DNA of 64,000 nucleotides from contig JAGHUX010000008.1 in NCBI GenBank assembly GCA_018064605.1, forward strand, positions 62,001-126,000, read 5' to 3'. Positions 14,452-22,633 of the stretch are shown here, one piece after another. A program made the translations under genes and the position numbers. How positions within the stretch are numbered: position 1 is the stretch's first letter; each line of letters begins with the position of its first letter. The DNA is from Candidatus Limimorpha caballi. Its GTDB lineage: Bacteria; Bacteroidota; Bacteroidia; Bacteroidales; F082. The notes under the pieces are model-generated. The model was not told where the DNA came from. It saw only the letters and a program-made list of their open reading frames with translations, and made no database searches.

Positions 14452-14626
14452 AATCCAATTCAGGAGACGGCATTCTACTTTTTTCGTCATCGTTCCAGCC
14501 GCTTTCGTATCGTTGCCGGTCAAACTGCGGGTGTTCGGCATACACGAAGAGCGGAGGAAGGCGTGACGAATCGTCAATGACGCGGCCTACTGAGAAATTC
14601 GGAAGGGCATTTGGATGGAACTGAGG
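14452..14626 (-). pseudogene. Possible gene remnant upstream of enhancer 4
   Basis: The 390-bp gap before the DUF2795 gene contains an open minus-strand frame without a usable ATG. It reads like coding sequence (NFSVGRVIDDSSRLPPLFV, then YAEHPQFDRQRYESGWNDDE) with neighbour-like codon use. It then loses coding character as it enters the enhancer. I do not recognise the family. It may be the tail or fragment of a gene deleted when the transporter array formed, or chance. Confidence 0.3.
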
Positions 14627-14674
14627 AAAAACAAAAGGAGGCCGAGACTTTGAAAGTCAACCTCCTTTTTGTTT
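14627..14674 (-). terminator. Rho-independent terminator after the DUF2795 gene
   Basis: AAAACAAAAGGAGG pairs with CCTCCTTTTTGTTT across an inner GACTT/AAGTC stem. A-rich and T-rich flanks on both sides make it usable from either strand. It is 26 bp after the stop of the minus-strand gene at 14700. Confidence 0.7.
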
Positions 14675-14699
14675 AGATTATTGATTATCAAGCACTCAA

Positions 14700-14924
14700 T
14701 CAATACTCGTCTTCATGGAAGAAGAAGTCGTCTTTTGTCGGGTAGTCGGGCCAGAGGTCTTCTATGCGCTCGTAGATGTCGCCGTCCTCGTCTTCCAGTT
14801 CTTCAAGATTTTCGATTATTTCCTGTGGCAGGCCGTATCTCATCGCCCACTCAAGGAGTTCTTCTCTTGTTGCCGGCCATGGAGCATCCTCCATTTTCGA
14901 CGCTAATTCTAATGTCCAATACAT
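14700..14924 (-). CDS. DUF2795-family small acidic protein
   Basis: A 74-residue, strongly acidic protein (MYWTLELASKMEDAPWPATREELLEWA...). WPATREELLEWAMRYGLP and the following ENLEELEDEDG fit the DUF2795 pattern, and the C-terminal DFFFHEDEY is a form I know as conserved in Bacteroidales. It is a single-gene unit, with a TATTTTTG box at 14951-14958 upstream and a terminator behind. Biochemical role unknown. Confidence 0.8.
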   Translation of the reverse strand: MYWTLELASKMEDAPWPATREELLEWAMRYGLPQEIIENLEELEDEDGDIYERIEDLWPDYPTKDDFFFHEDEY

Positions 14925-14950
14925 GATAAAGTATTTTTATTTTCGGGGTG

Positions 14951-14958
14951 CAAAAATA
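14951..14958 (-). promoter_or_regulatory. Bacteroidetes -7 box (TATTTTTG) for the DUF2795 gene
   Basis: TATTTTTG on the minus strand, 26 bp upstream of the ATG at 14924. The remaining gap to 15111 is AT-rich and shows nothing else. Confidence 0.55.
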
Positions 14959-15111
14959 CTACAAAAAAAAGTTTTGTCAAGTGTTTTTTTTACTTTTTTT
15001 ATTAGTTAAATAAAAAATTGATTGTCAATAGATTAACTAAAAATTTTACACATTGCCCTCAACACATGACACCAATCTCTTTCAACTAACAGCTTTTCTC
15101 TTTCAGCTGAA

Positions 15112-15648
15112 TCAGCACACTTCAGGCTGCCATTTCGTGTCGTTTTCGGCAAACGTCCTCGACATCACGAAGAAGAGGTCGGAGAGCCTGTTCAGATACT
15201 TCAGGACCACTTCGCCGACTTCGTGTTCTCTGCTCATCCTCACCACGGCACGTTCCGCGCGGCGGCACACGGTGCGGCAGACATGGCATCTCGAAGCGAG
15301 TATATTCCCGCCCGGGACGATGAGGCTGTTGAGTGCCGGCAGTTTGGCATTCATCGCATCGATGCTGCGCTCAAGGTATTCCACGTCGGCGTCGGTCATC
15401 TGCGGCAGCCTTTTCTTCAGTTCGCAGCCGTCGTCAGTGGCGAGCAGACACTCCATCACCATCAGCTTCTTCTGTATCTCGCAAAACTGCTCCTGAAACT
15501 GCTCGGTCGAGTCCATCAGCACAGCGACGAACGCGCTCAGCTCATCAATGGTGCCGTAAGCCTCAAGACGCACGTCGTCCTTCCCGACCCGCGTCCCGTT
15601 CACCAACGACGTCGTCCCATTATCCCCCATTTTTGTATAAATCTTCAT
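15112..15648 (-). CDS. Cob(I)yrinic acid a,c-diamide / cob(I)alamin adenosyltransferase, PduO type
   Basis: This enzyme transfers the 5'-deoxyadenosyl group of ATP to cob(I)alamin to make coenzyme B12. The 178-residue protein opens with the ATP-binding signature YTKMGDNGTTSLVNGTRV and then RLEAYGTIDELSAFV. The second conserved block is SRCHVCRTVCRRAERAVV (about residues 127-144), which carries the Arg/Glu residues of the PduO active site. Length is normal for a single-domain PduO ATR. No other B12 genes are in the window, so it probably serves salvage. Confidence 0.93.
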   Translation of the reverse strand: MKIYTKMGDNGTTSLVNGTRVGKDDVRLEAYGTIDELSAFVAVLMDSTEQFQEQFCEIQKKLMVMECLLATDDGCELKKRLPQMTDADVEYLERSIDAMNAKLPALNSLIVPGGNILASRCHVCRTVCRRAERAVVRMSREHEVGEVVLKYLNRLSDLFFVMSRTFAENDTKWQPEVC

Positions 15649-15654
15649 AACCTG

Positions 15655-15735
15655 TTCCTTAAATTCCTTAAATTCCTTAAATTCCTAAAGTTCCTCAAAC
15701 TCCTTAAACTCCTTAAACTCCTCAAACTCCTAACA
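15655..15735. repeat. Nine tandem 9-bp repeats (TTCCTTAAA family)
   Basis: Nine uninterrupted 9-bp units, TTCCTTAAA three times and then TTCCTAAAG, TTCCTCAAA, CTCCTTAAA (twice), CTCCTCAAA and CTCCTAACA. It fills the gap between the adenosyltransferase start and the truncated methyltransferase stop, so it lies in the leader of the adenosyltransferase gene. Perfect period and drifting sequence indicate slippage-prone DNA. Confidence 0.9.
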
Positions 15736-15741
15736 ACTCCC

Positions 15742-16092
15742 CTAAACCCTCAACACAAAATGTTCTTTTTTCAATCTTCTCATCACGAAAACCAGCCCGA
15801 AGCTCCAGCAGTCGATGCTGAGACTCACATTCCCGTCCTCACAAAGTCTATTCCAGTCGTCTTCGTTTTTTTTGTATTCATGAATGCCATCAACCACCAT
15901 AATGCAGTCGTCATCATTGAAAACCAACGGGTTGTCGTTGACAAAAGCCTTCAGCCTCCTGTCAAGCTCCTCTGTCCTGCCTTTTTTGGGAAGTTGCTTC
16001 AGCACTTTGTTATAGAGGTCAAAAACAAGAGGCGAATGGAGACGGAAATCCCCTTTCGCCTTTTGCAGATATTTGAAATAACTGACAATCAC
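15742..16092 (-). pseudogene. Internally deleted class I methyltransferase (SAM-binding core missing)
   Basis: A 116-residue frame. The N-terminus (YFKYLQKAKGDFRLHSPLVFDL) is the head domain of a Bacteroidetes SAM-dependent methyltransferase family of about 240 residues. The C-terminus (DDCIMVVDGIHEYKKNEDDW ... LVFVMRRLKKEHFVLRV) is the last third of the same family. The Rossmann centre with the E/DxGxGxG motif, about 120 residues, is absent, so it cannot bind SAM. The only possible start is GTG at 16092, directly touching the TAA of the upstream secreted-protein gene. It could be a decayed gene or a repurposed head-tail fusion. Confidence 0.55.
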
Positions 16093-17742
16093 TTATTTCT
16101 TCACGAATTTAGCGACCGATGAATCCATCTTCACGAAATAGACGCCGTTGCTGAGTTCAGAGACGTTGACGTTGTTCTCACCGGCTTTCGCCTCGACGTT
16201 CATCACCACGCGGCCTGTCATGTCGATGATTTCGACGGTGACATCGTTTTCAACGTTGAAGCTGAAGCTGCTTGAAGCCGGGTTCGGATGGATGTTCAAA
16301 GACTGTGCGCTGACTTCCTCAACCGCGTCGTAGCCCATGCCATATATTTCGACATCAGTGACTTCCCATGTCGAAGCCTCGGTAGTTGATGATGTATAGA
16401 CGAAAGCGATGTAAAGCGAGTTGGCGTTTTCTATTTCCAATGTCAGTTCGCCCGACTCCTGCCACACGTAATCGCCTGCCGACCAGTCGAAGTCATCGGT
16501 GATGTCTTCCCACTGGAAGTCGTTGGGGTCGCCTTGTCCGTCGTATGCGCCGGAAATCATGACCATGAGTGCGTTGCCGTCGAACTTGTAAGCGTTGTCG
16601 AAGCTGACGGAGATGCTCTGGTATTTGCCGTTTGCGAAGAGGTTCGGTGAGATGAGCCAGTCTTCATTTTCAAATGCAGATCCGCTTGCGTAGCCGCTCA
16701 TCTTGGCGAAGTTGACACCGCTGTATGATGACGTGGCCCACTCCTGTTCGCCTTTTACGTTGTATGCCGTGAACGGTGCGAGGCTGCCGTTGAAGTCTGT
16801 ATCGACGAGGCTTGCCACGTTTTCAGTTGTCGCCGAGGCTGTCGGATATGACCCGTCGGTTTTGTAGTCGATGTTTGCACCGCTGTTTGTGAACGGGAAG
16901 ATCGCGAAGTTGTATGTGGTGTTTGCCATGAGGCCGCTGAACTCGCATTCCGTTCCTGAGAGGACGTTGAAAGCGACGTTGCCGTCAGAAGCGTTGAGGT
17001 CGTTGGTGACTGGTGTGCCGTCAGTCGGGACTGTTATTGAGCCTGTCGAGCCGAGCACGAGGTAGCCTCTCGGTGCCTGTGCGCCTGTCGAGGCGTTCCA
17101 TTCGAGTTCGACAGTGTTGCGTTCGACCTCGGCGGTGAAGTTTGTCGGATAGTTGCTCGGTTCCGGGTCGATGGTGGACTGTCCGCCGGCGACGAAGATA
17201 TACACAGGGTCAACGATTGTTGAAGTTGAAGCGTAGCAGTTGAACAGCACGTTGGTGAGGTCGGTGTCGTTGAAGCGCATGATGTTGCGCGTGTTGCTTC
17301 CTTGCGCCACCAGTTCGCATGCGCCGTCGCCGCCGAATGTGACGACCCACTCGCCGTTGGCGTCGAGGGTGCTTTGTGTCTTGAGTTTGTTGCCGTCGCT
17401 GGCTGCGGCGTAAAGATAGCCGTTGTTGAGGGCGTCGAAGAATGTCCAGTGTCCGTTTGATGTTCCGAGAGTGAACTCGAAAGGTTCCGTCTGGCTTGTC
17501 GGGTCTGTGGCCGGGGTCGCGGTGACACTGCCGCCGTTCTCGCTCACCATGAGGGCGAAACGGTTGTTTGATTTCTGGTACCCCATCGCATAGGCCGTGC
17601 CGTCATCGGCGTATCCGACAAAGATGAATGATGCGCCGTTCTGAAGGTCAGCGGCTGAAGTGGCCATCGTATAGGTCTGCGCCTTGGCACAAAAACCGAA
17701 CATGAAAGCCAACACACTAAATAACAGTAAATTACGTTTCAT
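16093..17742 (-). CDS. Secreted FN3-containing protein with T9SS sorting domain
   Basis: A 549-residue extracellular protein. A signal peptide (MKRNLLLFSVLAFMFGFCAKA) is followed by an N-terminal beta-rich domain (to about 195). A fibronectin type III domain (about 200-300) comes next, then a choice-of-anchor/cleaved-adhesin-like jelly-roll (about 310-465, with NEDWLISPNLF, a landmark of that fold). The C-terminal sorting domain begins at LNIHPNPASSSFSF (about 478) and ends GVYFVKMDSSVAKFVKK, the KxVVK-type T9SS signal. Expected route: Sec across the inner membrane, then T9SS to the cell surface. Ligand unknown. Confidence 0.85.
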   Translation of the reverse strand: MKRNLLLFSVLAFMFGFCAKAQTYTMATSAADLQNGASFIFVGYADDGTAYAMGYQKSNNRFALMVSENGGSVTATPATDPTSQTEPFEFTLGTSNGHWTFFDALNNGYLYAAASDGNKLKTQSTLDANGEWVVTFGGDGACELVAQGSNTRNIMRFNDTDLTNVLFNCYASTSTIVDPVYIFVAGGQSTIDPEPSNYPTNFTAEVERNTVELEWNASTGAQAPRGYLVLGSTGSITVPTDGTPVTNDLNASDGNVAFNVLSGTECEFSGLMANTTYNFAIFPFTNSGANIDYKTDGSYPTASATTENVASLVDTDFNGSLAPFTAYNVKGEQEWATSSYSGVNFAKMSGYASGSAFENEDWLISPNLFANGKYQSISVSFDNAYKFDGNALMVMISGAYDGQGDPNDFQWEDITDDFDWSAGDYVWQESGELTLEIENANSLYIAFVYTSSTTEASTWEVTDVEIYGMGYDAVEEVSAQSLNIHPNPASSSFSFNVENDVTVEIIDMTGRVVMNVEAKAGENNVNVSELSNGVYFVKMDSSVAKFVKK

Positions 17743-17775
17743 TTGCGTAGATGTTTTTGTTTATTATTATTGAGA

Positions 17776-18012
17776 TTATACTTTTTCTACTGATTTTATC
17801 TCTGGAAGAACACTCTTGATGGTTTTCTCGATGCCGTTTTTCAGTGTCTGCATGCTGTGCGGGCAGTCGCCGCAGGCACCGGTCAGGCGCACCATGACGG
17901 TCATGTCGCCGGTGAGCTCGACGAACTCCACGCCGCCGCCGTCGGCCTTGAGATATGGCTCAATCTGAACGAGTATGTTCTTGATTTTCTTTATTAAAAC
18001 TTCTCTTTCCAT
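17776..18012 (-). CDS. Nfu-type (NifU C-terminal domain) Fe-S scaffold protein
   Basis: A 78-residue single Nfu domain that carries and delivers [4Fe-4S] clusters. PYLKADGGGVEFVEL (about residues 19-33) and the cluster-binding GACGDCPHS (CxxC, about 45-53) are both intact. It sits 2 bp behind the Mrp-like ATPase gene, a frequent partnership in Fe-S cluster assembly, so the two are surely co-transcribed. No N-terminal A-type or NifU domain is present. Confidence 0.93.
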   Translation of the reverse strand: MEREVLIKKIKNILVQIEPYLKADGGGVEFVELTGDMTVMVRLTGACGDCPHSMQTLKNGIEKTIKSVLPEIKSVEKV

Positions 18013-18014
18013 GA

Positions 18015-19043
18015 CTAAAGGATTTCTTGGATAATGTTATTTGCAAGTTTATTGAACGCTGCCGTGACAGGTGAGCACGGGTTGTTGAACGTGTAAGGCT
18101 GGCCCGTGTCGCCTGCGTTCGCCACCTTCTCGTCGATCGGGACCTGAGCGAGGAACGGGATGTCGAGTTCTTTCGCGAACTCGCGTCCGTGGCAGTCGCC
18201 GTAGATGTAGTATTTCTTCTCAGGCATATCGGACGGCGTGAAGTAAGCCATGTTCTCGACGAGTCCGAGGATCGGGACGTTGACGCCTTTGTGTTTGAAC
18301 ATCATGGCGGCGCGGCGCACGTCGGCGAAGGCCACCTTCTGCGGTGTCGTCACGATGACGGCCCCGTCGATGTTGTAGTTCTGTGCGATGCAGAGCTGTA
18401 TGTCGCCTGTTCCCGGAGGCATGTCAACGACCATGAAGTCGATCTCGCCCCAGTCGGTGTCGCCCATGAGCTGCGTCAGCGCGCTCGACGCCATAGGCCC
18501 GCGCCAGATGAGAGGCTGGTCGGAATCGACCATGTTGCCGATGCTCATCAGCTTGATGCCGAACTTCTCGACAGGCACCATGATGGCCTTGCCGTCCTTG
18601 TCGTAGCATTCAGGCTGTGTGCCTTCCGTGCCGAACATGATCGGCACCGACGGCCCGTAGATGTCGGCGTCGAGCAGACCCACGCGGAAGCCCTGCAACG
18701 CGAGCGCGATGGCGAGGTTAGCCGAGACTGTCGATTTTCCGACGCCGCCCTTGCCCGACGCGACGGCTATGATATGATGCACCTTGCTGAGGTTGTTCGG
18801 TATCTCCTCCGCGATGATGTCAACCTTGACACCTTTGAAGGCCTCCTCCAAGGCGTTTCTTGCCGAATCAATCAAAAACTGGTTTTTCTCATCACTCAGT
18901 TTTTCAAAATAAAGATGGAAACGAATGAGGTCAACACCCACTTCTATTTCCTTAACCATCTCTAAATCAATGATGTTACTTCCTTTCGGGAAATAAACAA
19001 CATTTTTCAAGACTTCAATGACTTTCTGTTTTGCTGGTATCAT
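18015..19043 (-). CDS. Mrp/NBP35 (ApbC) family Fe-S cluster carrier ATPase
   Basis: A 342-residue protein with an N-terminal MIP18/DUF59 domain (about 1-85) and a deviant Walker P-loop ATPase domain. SGKGGVGKSTVSANLAIALA (about 97-116) is the P-loop, followed by LLDADIYGPSVP and VVDMPPGTGD. It binds and transfers Fe-S clusters to apoproteins. The CxxC pair found near the C-terminus of many ApbC proteins is not present in that position (ENMAYFTPSDMPEKKYYIYG here), a variant I know from Bacteroidetes. Operon with the Nfu gene. Confidence 0.92.
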   Translation of the reverse strand: MIPAKQKVIEVLKNVVYFPKGSNIIDLEMVKEIEVGVDLIRFHLYFEKLSDEKNQFLIDSARNALEEAFKGVKVDIIAEEIPNNLSKVHHIIAVASGKGGVGKSTVSANLAIALALQGFRVGLLDADIYGPSVPIMFGTEGTQPECYDKDGKAIMVPVEKFGIKLMSIGNMVDSDQPLIWRGPMASSALTQLMGDTDWGEIDFMVVDMPPGTGDIQLCIAQNYNIDGAVIVTTPQKVAFADVRRAAMMFKHKGVNVPILGLVENMAYFTPSDMPEKKYYIYGDCHGREFAKELDIPFLAQVPIDEKVANAGDTGQPYTFNNPCSPVTAAFNKLANNIIQEIL

Positions 19044-19129
19044 TATGTAAAAATTAATTTCTTTAAAGGCTGCAAATATACGATTTTTTTCAATATCACA
19101 ATTTTTTAATTAAGCGTTTCAAAATCGTG

Positions 19130-19909
19130 TCATAATGCCATGAAACGCTCGGTCGCGCCGATGAAATCCTCTGTCGCGTCAACATGAATCCAGTGCCCCG
19201 ACTTCTCGAAAGTAATCATTTCGTGGTTCGGGAAATGATGTCTCATCGCCGGAATGTCATTTTCAGTGATGTAGTCCGACTCGCCGCCTCTGATGAACAA
19301 GGTCGTGCCTTCATAGACGAGCCGGCTGTCGAAGCCCCTGCCGATTTCGTCGATATTCCTGTAGATTGGCTTCAGATACGGTTTCCAGCGGAATCCGTGC
19401 CTGCGCGTGTATGACAGGTTTTTCATGAGGAAAAGAAGGATGCGTTTCTCGTAATTATATTTCTCAAGCTGCTCCATCACCTCTACCCTTCTCGTAACTT
19501 TCTTCAAATCAATGCTTTCCATCGCAGCTATAAAGCCGATATGTTCCAGCGGGCTGTCGAACGCACGCGGACTGATGTCGAGGATCTCGAGTCGGTCAAC
19601 CATTTCCGGATGCTTGAATGCCAAGGTCATCGCTATTTTCCCGCCCATGCTGTGGCCCACGACACTGCAATGCTTAACATTTTCATTCTCAAGCACTTTC
19701 CTGACATCATCGGCCATCACGTTGTAGTTGAACGTCTCCATGCGCGGCGACATGCCATGGTTGCGCATGTCGGGGACGATGACGCAGAAACCGCGTTCGG
19801 CGAAATGTTTCCCGAAGAAGTCCCAGTTGTCGGAAAGACCCAGCAGCCCGTGAAGCACGAGGATCGCGGGGTTTTCAGGATTGCCGTATTTTCTGTAAAA
19901 AAGTGTCAT
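19130..19909 (-). CDS. Alpha/beta hydrolase (YbfF-like esterase)
   Basis: A 259-residue alpha/beta hydrolase. The oxyanion loop is LHGLLGLSDNW, the nucleophile elbow GHSMGG, the acid lies in the IRGGESDYI strand, and the His in EKSGHWIHVD near the C-terminus. This is the YbfF-type arrangement and thioesterase or esterase activity is likely. I prefer the ATG at 19909 (MTLFYRKYG); the longer frame begins with GTG inside the edge of the 109-bp repeat array. Substrate unknown. Confidence 0.87.
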   Translation of the reverse strand: MTLFYRKYGNPENPAILVLHGLLGLSDNWDFFGKHFAERGFCVIVPDMRNHGMSPRMETFNYNVMADDVRKVLENENVKHCSVVGHSMGGKIAMTLAFKHPEMVDRLEILDISPRAFDSPLEHIGFIAAMESIDLKKVTRRVEVMEQLEKYNYEKRILLFLMKNLSYTRRHGFRWKPYLKPIYRNIDEIGRGFDSRLVYEGTTLFIRGGESDYITENDIPAMRHHFPNHEMITFEKSGHWIHVDATEDFIGATERFMAL

Positions 19910-19924
19910 ATCACCACGGAATTG

Positions 19925-20369
19925 TTTCACCACTAATCACACGAATCACACGAATCTGACGAATTGCACAACCATCAGCATGCGCCACCACTTTTAACTT
20001 TATAAACTTTACAAACTTTATAACTTTTTGAACTTTCACCACTAATCACACGAATTACACGAATCTGACGAATTGCACAACTAACAATGTGCGCCACCAC
20101 TTTTAACTTTATAAACTTTACAAACTTTATAACTTTTTGAACTTTCACCACTAATCACACGAATCACACGAATTACACGAATCCGACGAATTGCACAACT
20201 ATCAACATGCGCCACCACTTTTAACTTTATGAACTTTACAAACTTTATAACTTTTTGAACTTTCACCACGAATCACACGAATTACACGAATCTGACGAAT
20301 TGCACAACTAACAATGTGCGCCACCACTTTTAACTTTATGAACTTTACAAACTTTATAACTTTTTGAAC
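19925..20369. repeat. Minisatellite: four tandem copies of a 109-bp unit
   Basis: Units start at 19925, 20034, 20143 and 20261 with lengths 109, 109, 118 and 109. The third carries one extra 9-bp CACGAATTA. Each unit has two parts: nested CACGAATYACACGAATCTGACGAATTGCACAAC elements, and an AT-rich TTTAACTTTATAAACTTTACAAAC-like part. Copies differ at a few positions. The array runs from the dtd stop codon to the 5' edge of the hydrolase gene, so hydrolase transcription must cross it. Not a CRISPR: no unique spacers. Confidence 0.93.
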
Positions 20370-20370
20370 T

Positions 20371-20823
20371 TTATTCCTTGTTTTTCGAATCAATCAGAAT
20401 CGTCACTGGCCCGTCGTTGATGAGTTCGACCTGCATGTCGGAGCCGAACTCGCCGCATTTGACGGGCAGCCCCGATATTTCGGCCAGCCGCTTGAGGAAC
20501 AGCTCATAAAGCGGGATTGCGTGTTCGGGTCGCGCGGCGCGTATGAAGCTCGGACGGTTGCCTTTCTTCGTCATCGCGTGCAGCGTGAACTGGCTGACGA
20601 CGAGGAACTCGCCGCCGACCTGGCTGATGTCCAAGTTCATGGCATTGCCGTCATCTTCAAAGATGCGGAGTCTGGTCACTTTCTGGCAGAGCCATTCCAC
20701 ATCTTCCTGGCTATCAGCGTCTTCAACGCCGAGAAGGATCATCAGTCCCTTCCCTATTTCTGACTTCAGAACGCCCCCGATTGTCACCGAGGCGCGTGAA
20801 ACACGTTGAATTACAAGTCTCAT
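20371..20823 (-). CDS. dtd: D-aminoacyl-tRNA deacylase
   Basis: A 150-residue enzyme that hydrolyses D-aminoacyl-tRNAs, and mischarged Gly-tRNA(Ala), in the cytoplasm. Both active-site motifs are intact: SQFTLHA (residues 77-83) and NDGPVT (about 136-141), with Gly-Pro forming the chirality filter. Length is standard. It lies 6 bp after the restriction enzyme gene, so it may share its transcript. Its stop codon abuts the 109-bp repeat array. Confidence 0.95.
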   Translation of the reverse strand: MRLVIQRVSRASVTIGGVLKSEIGKGLMILLGVEDADSQEDVEWLCQKVTRLRIFEDDGNAMNLDISQVGGEFLVVSQFTLHAMTKKGNRPSFIRAARPEHAIPLYELFLKRLAEISGLPVKCGEFGSDMQVELINDGPVTILIDSKNKE

Positions 20824-20829
20824 AATAAA

Positions 20830-21687
20830 TCAAACAGCTAAATCCATTGGCAAATCGCTTATGTCTTTCAGACGTTTGCCTTTTATCAAAATATCAAGCA
20901 TTTCCATTGAATCCTCTGCTCCCGTAAGTCTAACAGACTCAACAAGTTCATACAATGCGAAATGATACACACAATCAATATCACCTGTTCCCAAAGCAAG
21001 TGAAGCGAGACGCGACGGCATCGGTTCGCCGGTCACAACAACTATGTGAGGAAGATGGCCTTTACGATTTCTGATTAAACCGAGAGCTTCAGTTCTACTG
21101 TTTTGAGCCCTGTCAGAGCGCATTGTCCATTTTGCGGAGACGGAGGCGTGGAGTATAGGCAGATTATTGATTTTCCTTCGAATATCCGAAAGATTGCAAA
21201 CTTTATCATCAACAATTATTGTATCGGAATTTATTATCTCGTCTGGTTCCGGGTCTCTATAGACCACAATATCAGGCGACACCATGTAATCATTTCCGAT
21301 AGTCGCGGCAAGTTTTGAATCATTCTTTGTTAATGAGTTCAGATAATCAAGATGTTCGTATTGCACGAAGCTGGAAGTTTTCATCGAATTTCTATTTCCC
21401 AATTTTTCGACATGCCACGAACCTGGCCTGAGGCTCTTCAACAACGGGAATGTGGCGTTTAAGAAATTCATATTCACCTGTTCAAACTTCGCGCCGGAAG
21501 TCTGGCCGATGATTTTTTCATGGACATCGGCCACGAGGATGTCGCAGATGCCTTTCGCAATTGACACCGACAATTTGGACGAGCTGTCGGCGTTACTTGG
21601 CGTTCCTTTTTTGTCAACTGAAAGAATCCCTTCAGACAGCAACTCCTTGTGGTAGTTCTTTCTTGCTGTCGCTATTATTGCATTCAT
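20830..21687 (-). CDS. NgoMIV-like type II restriction endonuclease (predicted GCCGGC)
   Basis: A 285-residue endonuclease that I recognise as NgoMIV-like over its whole length. Matching stretches include SNADSSSKLS near the N-terminus, GQTSGAKFEQV, SPDIVVYRDP with the metal-binding Asp (about residue 138), and HASVSAKWTMRSDRAQNSR with the Ser-Ala-Lys of the P(D)...K centre (about 182-200). GTGDIDCVYHFALYELVE and GKRLKDISDLPMDLAV end the protein. NgoMIV cuts G^CCGGC as a tetramer. I start it at ATG 21687; it overlaps the methylase gene by 56 bp. The specificity is inferred by family. Confidence 0.87.
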   Translation of the reverse strand: MNAIIATARKNYHKELLSEGILSVDKKGTPSNADSSSKLSVSIAKGICDILVADVHEKIIGQTSGAKFEQVNMNFLNATFPLLKSLRPGSWHVEKLGNRNSMKTSSFVQYEHLDYLNSLTKNDSKLAATIGNDYMVSPDIVVYRDPEPDEIINSDTIIVDDKVCNLSDIRRKINNLPILHASVSAKWTMRSDRAQNSRTEALGLIRNRKGHLPHIVVVTGEPMPSRLASLALGTGDIDCVYHFALYELVESVRLTGAEDSMEMLDILIKGKRLKDISDLPMDLAV

Positions 21688-22627
21688 AATCAAGAGTTTT
21701 TAAAATTTGTAATCCGATTTTCATTGCCACCGGCGGAGGGAAAGCATTTCCGATCATTCTGCATGCAGCTGTTTTCTTCTCCCCAAAATTCCATTCGTCG
21801 GGGAATCCTTGTATCCTTGCGAGCATCCTCGGCGTCAGTTTAGGCATACCTTCAAATTCAGCGTTCGGAGCTTCATTCGCAACGCTTGTACCATCAACAC
21901 CCAATTCAGCCCAGGCTTTTCTCGCCCTGGTCGGACCAAGGTCCGGGCCACCATGCTTTTTGCTGCCGCCGACGACAGTCGGCGCAATCTTGTCAGCATT
22001 TTTCCGCCATGCCTGAGCACCTTTCCAGCCTTTTGCCGACATCAAATCATATAATGCCTCACCGACTGTGTGTTTCTTTTCAAAAACATCAGCACAAGGG
22101 AACTCAAAAACATCATTGAAATCTTTTCTTACCCCAACAATTATTACCCTCGGCCTCGACTGCGGCACACCGAAATCGCAAGCGTTGAGCAATTGAATAT
22201 GCGTACTGTATCCGAGCTTGTCAAGGTTTCGCAAAATAGAATAACGGTACGAAGCAAAACTTGAACCCATCAAGCCACGAACATTTTCAATCATGACCGC
22301 CTTCGGCCTTATCTCACCAACAAGCCGAAGCATCTGCGGGAACAAATCTCTCTCATCGTCAGCGCCAAGTTGCTTGCCTGCGATACTGAAAGGCGGACAT
22401 GGCACACCGCCAGCAAGCAAATCAATTTCACCTTTGTAGGCATTACCATCAAAATCATGAACATCGCCACATATCACATTCCAATCCGGACGGTTTCTTT
22501 TCAGACATGAACAATAATCCTTTTCATATTCAACCAACGCAACATGGTCAAAACCGGCCTGTTCAAGCCCCAAAGCCTGACCGCCGGCACCTGCACAAAT
22601 CTCAAGACAATTATATCTCTTTTCCAT
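21632..22627 (-). CDS. DNA (cytosine-5) methyltransferase of the NgoMIV-like system
   Basis: A 331-residue C5 methylase that should protect the host at the endonuclease sites. Motif I is EICAGAGGQALGLE, motif IV GGVPCPPFS with the catalytic Cys, motif VI ENVRG, motif VIII QSRPRVIIVG, and motif IX RMLARIQGFPDEW. Motif X is IGNAFPPPVA. The target-recognition region lies between about 215 and 265. I start it at ATG 22627, because a TAATTTTG promoter box at 22634-22641 overlaps the longer frame. Its 3' end overlaps the endonuclease gene, giving methylase-first expression. Confidence 0.92.
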   Translation of the reverse strand: MEKRYNCLEICAGAGGQALGLEQAGFDHVALVEYEKDYCSCLKRNRPDWNVICGDVHDFDGNAYKGEIDLLAGGVPCPPFSIAGKQLGADDERDLFPQMLRLVGEIRPKAVMIENVRGLMGSSFASYRYSILRNLDKLGYSTHIQLLNACDFGVPQSRPRVIIVGVRKDFNDVFEFPCADVFEKKHTVGEALYDLMSAKGWKGAQAWRKNADKIAPTVVGGSKKHGGPDLGPTRARKAWAELGVDGTSVANEAPNAEFEGMPKLTPRMLARIQGFPDEWNFGEKKTAACRMIGNAFPPPVAMKIGLQILKTLDYECNNSDSKKELPQGVAV

Positions 22628-22633
22628 AGCCTG

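Noticed and set aside
15223-16122. 299-codon plus-strand ORF
   Set aside because: It runs antisense across the adenosyltransferase gene, the 9-bp repeats (reading FLK repeatedly) and the truncated methyltransferase; low-complexity shadow.
19925-20369. CRISPR array
   Set aside because: The whole unit is repeated, including the part between the short repeats; there are no unique spacers and no cas genes.
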